From Arcicella sp040387735 (lineage in GTDB: Bacteria > Bacteroidota > Bacteroidia > Cytophagales > Spirosomataceae), in NCBI GenBank assembly GCA_040387735.1, contig JAZKDE010000002.1, positions 62,001 to 126,000 of the forward strand: a DNA stretch of 64,000 nucleotides. The letters are read 5' to 3'. The stretch's first letter is position 1, and each line of letters begins with the position of its first letter. This document shows positions 61,032 to 64,000 of this stretch, in pieces. The notes under the pieces are model-generated. The model saw only the letters and a program-made list of their open reading frames with translations, did not search any database and was not told where the DNA came from. The position numbers and the translations under genes are program-made.

Positions 61032-61406
61032 CTACCACTTCTTAAAAATCACAAAAACTGCTAAAACTATCAATAAAAAGCCCACAAGGTGATTCCATGC
61101 CAATTTTTCGGTTTTAAAAACGAATGTTGTAATCAAGGCAAAGACAATTAATGAAATAGCTTCTTGAATAGTTTTTAATTCAAACATGGAAAATGGACCA
61201 CCATTTTCTTTGTAACCAATCTTATTGGCTGGGACTTGAAAAATATATTCAAAAAAAGCTAACCCCCAACTAATCAACACAATAGAAAATATTCCAAGAC
61301 TTTTAAGTGAGGTAAAATTCTTGAACTGCAAATGTCCGTACCACGCCAAAGTCATGAAAATATTAGAAAGAATTAATAAAACAATCGTATAAATGGATTT
61401 CATCAT
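61032..61406 (-). CDS. DUF486/DMT-like small membrane protein
   Basis: The 124-aa protein has four membrane helices, with the DUF486 pattern IFMTLAWYGHLQF, ISWGLAFFEYIFQVPANKIGY, GGPFSMFELKTIQEAISL and NHLVGFLLIVLAVFVIF. The family resembles small drug/metabolite transporter proteins; its substrate is unknown. It begins with two consecutive ATG codons. It is 43 nt below the stop-strand end of the gluconolactonase-like gene. Confidence 0.9.
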   Translation of the reverse strand: MMKSIYTIVLLILSNIFMTLAWYGHLQFKNFTSLKSLGIFSIVLISWGLAFFEYIFQVPANKIGYKENGGPFSMFELKTIQEAISLIVFALITTFVFKTEKLAWNHLVGFLLIVLAVFVIFKKW

Positions 61407-61448
61407 GTTGTGTTACGTTAAAAAAACCTAAAATTCTTAATTAATACA

Positions 61449-62462
61449 CTAAAAACCTATGCCAGTTGTTAAGGTTTTTATCCTGCAAACGTGCATTTTT
61501 GAGGTAATGTAAAGCGTTGAGCCGTCGTCACCCCACGCACAATTGGCGGTTGGTTCGTTAGTATCAATTCTACCTAATAATTTACCTTGGGACGTAATTA
61601 CTAAAACGCCACCTGGCCCCGTAGCAAATAAATTGCCTTTTTTATCAATCTTTAAGCCATCGGGTAAACCTTGTAATTTACCTTCTTTTACCGTTGGAGT
61701 GGCGTCATAAAATACTTTTCCATTGTCTAAACTTCCATCTGCTTTGACTGAGTATGCCATAATTATAGCCCGATTTGGGTCTGATTGAGCCACGTATAAA
61801 ATCTTTTCATCGGGAGAAAATGCTAAACCATTTGGTCGTTGTAAATCACTCACGACCAAACTTACTTTCCCGTCCGTTCCGATACGATAAACGCCAAATA
61901 ATTTTGTTTCACGAGTTGAATCATCTTCCTTTTTCATCAATCCATAAGGAGGATCGGTAAAATAATACGCCCCACCCGAATGTTGAACAACATCATTCGG
62001 ACTATTAAATCTTTTTCCTTGAAAATTATCCGCTAATGTTAGCTTTCCTCCTACAGTTAAAGGCAAGGCTGAAACCCTACGGTCGCCGTGTTCACAAGCC
62101 ACCAACTCTCCTTTTTGATTAATAATCAAGCCGTTACTCCCAGGTTCATCGCTGTATTCTCCCAAACCTGTGTACCCAGATGGTTTCAAAAAAGGTCTTG
62201 CGACAATATCACCTTCTTGCCAACGATAAATAGTGTTAGCAGGCACGTCCGAAAAAAGCAAAAAATGCCCTTTTTTAACCCAAACTGGTCCCTCCGACCA
62301 TTTATAACCTGATGATAAAACTTCGATTTTTGCATCGGGGGAAATCAAAGCATCAAAAGCAGGATCGAGTTTAATAACTTTTCCTAAAGTCGGGTAATTA
62401 TTTTGTGCAAAAGCAATTGACATACAACACGTTATTAAAAGGATTGATAAGATTGTTTTCAT
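61449..62462 (-). CDS. Exported SMP-30/gluconolactonase-family protein
   Basis: The 337-aa protein has a signal peptide (ending SIAFAQ). The six-bladed SMP-30/LRE pattern is present: YKWSEGPVWVKKGHFLLFSDVPANTIYRW, GSNGLIINQKGELVACEHGDRRV, KRFNSPNDVVQHSGGAYYFTDPPYGL, PNGLAFSPDEKILYVAQ, and GLPDGLKIDKKGNLFATGPGG. The E, N and D calcium-site residues fall in these motifs. It probably hydrolyses a sugar lactone in the periplasm. It overlaps nearly with the MscS gene upstream (4 nt). Confidence 0.92.
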   Translation of the reverse strand: MKTILSILLITCCMSIAFAQNNYPTLGKVIKLDPAFDALISPDAKIEVLSSGYKWSEGPVWVKKGHFLLFSDVPANTIYRWQEGDIVARPFLKPSGYTGLGEYSDEPGSNGLIINQKGELVACEHGDRRVSALPLTVGGKLTLADNFQGKRFNSPNDVVQHSGGAYYFTDPPYGLMKKEDDSTRETKLFGVYRIGTDGKVSLVVSDLQRPNGLAFSPDEKILYVAQSDPNRAIIMAYSVKADGSLDNGKVFYDATPTVKEGKLQGLPDGLKIDKKGNLFATGPGGVLVITSQGKLLGRIDTNEPTANCAWGDDGSTLYITSKMHVCRIKTLTTGIGF

Positions 62463-62466
62463 CGTT

Positions 62467-63561
62467 TTATTTTTCTAAATCATTTAAAATCTTCAAAGTT
62501 GGTGAAGCTAATTTTACCTCATTTTTTTGAATTATTGCCATGATTTGGTAGTTAATTTCTTCTCTCACTTTTCTCAAAACATTTGCATCTTTCGTAGCAA
62601 TGTGATAAGAAACCAAAATATCCAATGAATTATCACCAAACCCTTCAAATCGAGTGATACTTGGATCAGGCGTGTGGATAAGTTCATGAGCCATTACCGT
62701 TTGATTTATTTCTGAAACGATTTTTTGAATTTTCTGAATATCTGTATTAGGTTGCAATTTCACTAAAAATCTTGCTCTTCTGAATGTTCTTTGGGTGAGA
62801 TTTTCAAGGGCTTGAGCTGTTAAAAGGCGGTTCGGAATAGAAATTACACTACCATCTCCTGTGCGTAAGCGAGTACTACGGAATCCAATTTTCTCAACAT
62901 CTCCCGATACTTTATCCGACAAAATATTATCACCAACAACAAAAGGTAAGTCCAGAAAAAGAGTAAATGAGGCAAAAAGGTTTTCCAACGTTTCACGAGC
63001 GGCCAAAGCAATTGCCAATCCTCCAATACCCAAACCTGTCACTAAAGCCACTACATCAACCTTGAAAACAACTCCCAACATCACAAAAAACGTCAAAATA
63101 GAGATTCCAACCACGACCAAATCCCTAAAAAACGGAATAAACTGGTCGTCTAATTTTGACTCCGTCAGGGCAGCACGTTCTTGAAAAATAAGGGCAATAA
63201 ATTTTGTAATTCTTATTAAAACCCAAGCAATGGAAAAGATAAATCCAGTCTGAAAACTCTTTAAAAAGAACATTCTGATTCCAAACTCCTCTCGTGAAGA
63301 AATATTCCAAGATTGGGGAAAATGCACAAATGAAAACGCTAAGTATAAGACTATCAGCGAAATAAATAAGCGAACAGGCTGACGAAGCATGGCCACGCAA
63401 GTATGAATCGGAATTCTATCGTGTTTAATAAAACGATATAAAATTTTACTGAAATTATCAGCTAAATAACGTCGGAATAAAAGCCCAAAACCCAAAATAC
63501 CAATAAGCCAGAGAATATCGGTAACTTTATTTTCGAGGATTTCGGAAGATAAATATTGCAT
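62467..63561 (-). CDS. MscS-family mechanosensitive channel
   Basis: The 364-aa protein has about four membrane helices, then the pore helix VALVTGLGIGGLAIALAARETLENL (about 171-195) with the Gly/Ala packing pattern of MscS TM3. The beta domain follows (DLPFVVGDNI, GDVEKIGFRSTRLRTGDGSVISIPNRLL) and a soluble alpha/beta end. It releases solutes on osmotic down-shock. It is longer than MscS at the N-terminus. It is probably co-transcribed with the gluconolactonase-like gene. Confidence 0.92.
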   Translation of the reverse strand: MQYLSSEILENKVTDILWLIGILGFGLLFRRYLADNFSKILYRFIKHDRIPIHTCVAMLRQPVRLFISLIVLYLAFSFVHFPQSWNISSREEFGIRMFFLKSFQTGFIFSIAWVLIRITKFIALIFQERAALTESKLDDQFIPFFRDLVVVGISILTFFVMLGVVFKVDVVALVTGLGIGGLAIALAARETLENLFASFTLFLDLPFVVGDNILSDKVSGDVEKIGFRSTRLRTGDGSVISIPNRLLTAQALENLTQRTFRRARFLVKLQPNTDIQKIQKIVSEINQTVMAHELIHTPDPSITRFEGFGDNSLDILVSYHIATKDANVLRKVREEINYQIMAIIQKNEVKLASPTLKILNDLEK

Positions 63562-63598
63562 TATAAAATAGTTGAGAATGTAACGAATAAGTGAATTG

Positions 63599-63606
63599 CA
63601 AAGGTA
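63599..63606 (-). promoter_or_regulatory. Putative -7 box of the MscS gene
   Basis: The minus strand reads TACCTTTG, identical to the rpsF box, 37 nt before the ATG. No TTG is found 19-21 nt upstream. Confidence 0.45.
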
Positions 63607-63693
63607 ATTTATTATGATAGTCGAAGCTGATTAATCAAAGAAAAAAGTAATTTTACATAGACGACTTATTTCTCATTCCTAACCAACACATCA

Positions 63694-64000
63694 TGAAAAC
63701 TCGGTACAAAGTTTTATCCGTTCTTTTTCTACTATCAATTATTACTTACCTCGACCGAGTGTGTATGAATGTGGTCAGTAAGTACATCAAAGCGGATTTA
63801 TCGCTCAATAATCAACAATTTGGGTATATTTTAGGGGCATTTTCATTAGCATATGCTCTTTTCGAAATTCCAACGGGTGCTTTGGGCGACCGTATTGGTC
63901 CGAGAAAAATCTTGACCAGAGTCGTTCTGTGGTGGTCGGCATTTACGGCATTGACCGCTTTAGGCTTTAATTTTCTTTATCTTCTTATTGTTCGTTTTCT
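63694..64000 (+). CDS. MFS transporter, 5' part only
   Basis: The 102 residues present start MKTRYKVLSVLFLLSIITYLDRV. They show the first three helices of a major facilitator: helix 1 with YLDRVCMNVV, then the loop 2-3 motif in ALGDRIGPRKILTR (G-D-R-x-G-x-R-K). The YxDRxxxN start is typical of the anion:cation symporter (sugar-acid, hexuronate) subfamily, so a sugar acid is a plausible substrate. The rest lies beyond the window. It is divergent from the MscS gene. Confidence 0.88.

Noticed and set aside
1..64000. tRNA genes, rRNA and prophage genes
   Set aside because: No TTCRANYC-type T-loops with acceptor pairing, rRNA segments or phage structural/integrase genes were noticed by eye; a tRNAscan run would be needed to exclude tRNAs fully.

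Overview
This window reads as chromosome of a low-GC member of the Bacteroidota, most likely Cytophagales. The evidence is the repeated TAnnTTTG promoter box (with an upstream TTG in the best cases), type IX secretion C-terminal domains of types A and B, gliding-associated 'FTPNGDGNN' ends, DUF4292/DUF6702/DUF983 proteins, and little use of Shine-Dalgarno leaders. No tRNA, rRNA, CRISPR array, transposase or phage gene was seen. The first and last genes run off the edges.

Layout. 1-9 kb: polyprenyl synthetase (partial), an orphan TIR protein behind a long inverted-repeat element, a DnaQ-like exonuclease, then nuoK-L-M-N and a GtrA-family gene. 9-12 kb: small lipoprotein and an EVE-McrB/McrC type IV restriction module. 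12-16.5 kb (minus): DUF6702 protein, rseP, Uma2 nuclease, dxr and a two-repeat hypothetical. 16.5-27 kb: NADP-type aldehyde dehydrogenase, a cell-envelope run (TPR, DUF4292 lipoprotein, M23/EnvC-like peptidase), TPR membrane protein, ribH, MoxR ATPase, orphan LytTR regulator, amidohydrolase. 27-37 kb: a propeller protein with a type B T9SS end, a thioesterase, a 46-aa DUF2256 zinc-ribbon protein, and a 2020-aa M36 metallopeptidase/Ig-like/beta-helix protein with a recent 498-bp internal duplication. 37-43 kb: glpD, lipoprotein, ileS, small genes. 43-49 kb: two paralogous secreted SASA-type esterases. 49-51 kb: rplI-rpsR-rpsF. 51-64 kb: acyltransferase, a haem/sorbosone-dehydrogenase-like protein paired with a DUF1080-PA14 protein, peroxiredoxin, bioB, PQQ-propeller lipoprotein, DUF486, gluconolactonase-like protein, MscS channel and the start of an MFS transporter.

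The gene content is mostly housekeeping plus secreted polymer-degrading or surface proteins. Two defence-type loci are present: the TIR protein and McrBC. The most unusual signal is between the genes. Heptameric tandem arrays sit directly after stop codons and directly before start codons, with the same GATAACT-like motif in sense orientation next to the starts of nuoL, nuoN and rseP. In addition there are two families of dispersed palindromes: cloverleaf-like ACAGGTT...AACCTGT elements, and CGTTGTC...GACAACG hairpins. These repeats have no assigned function here.
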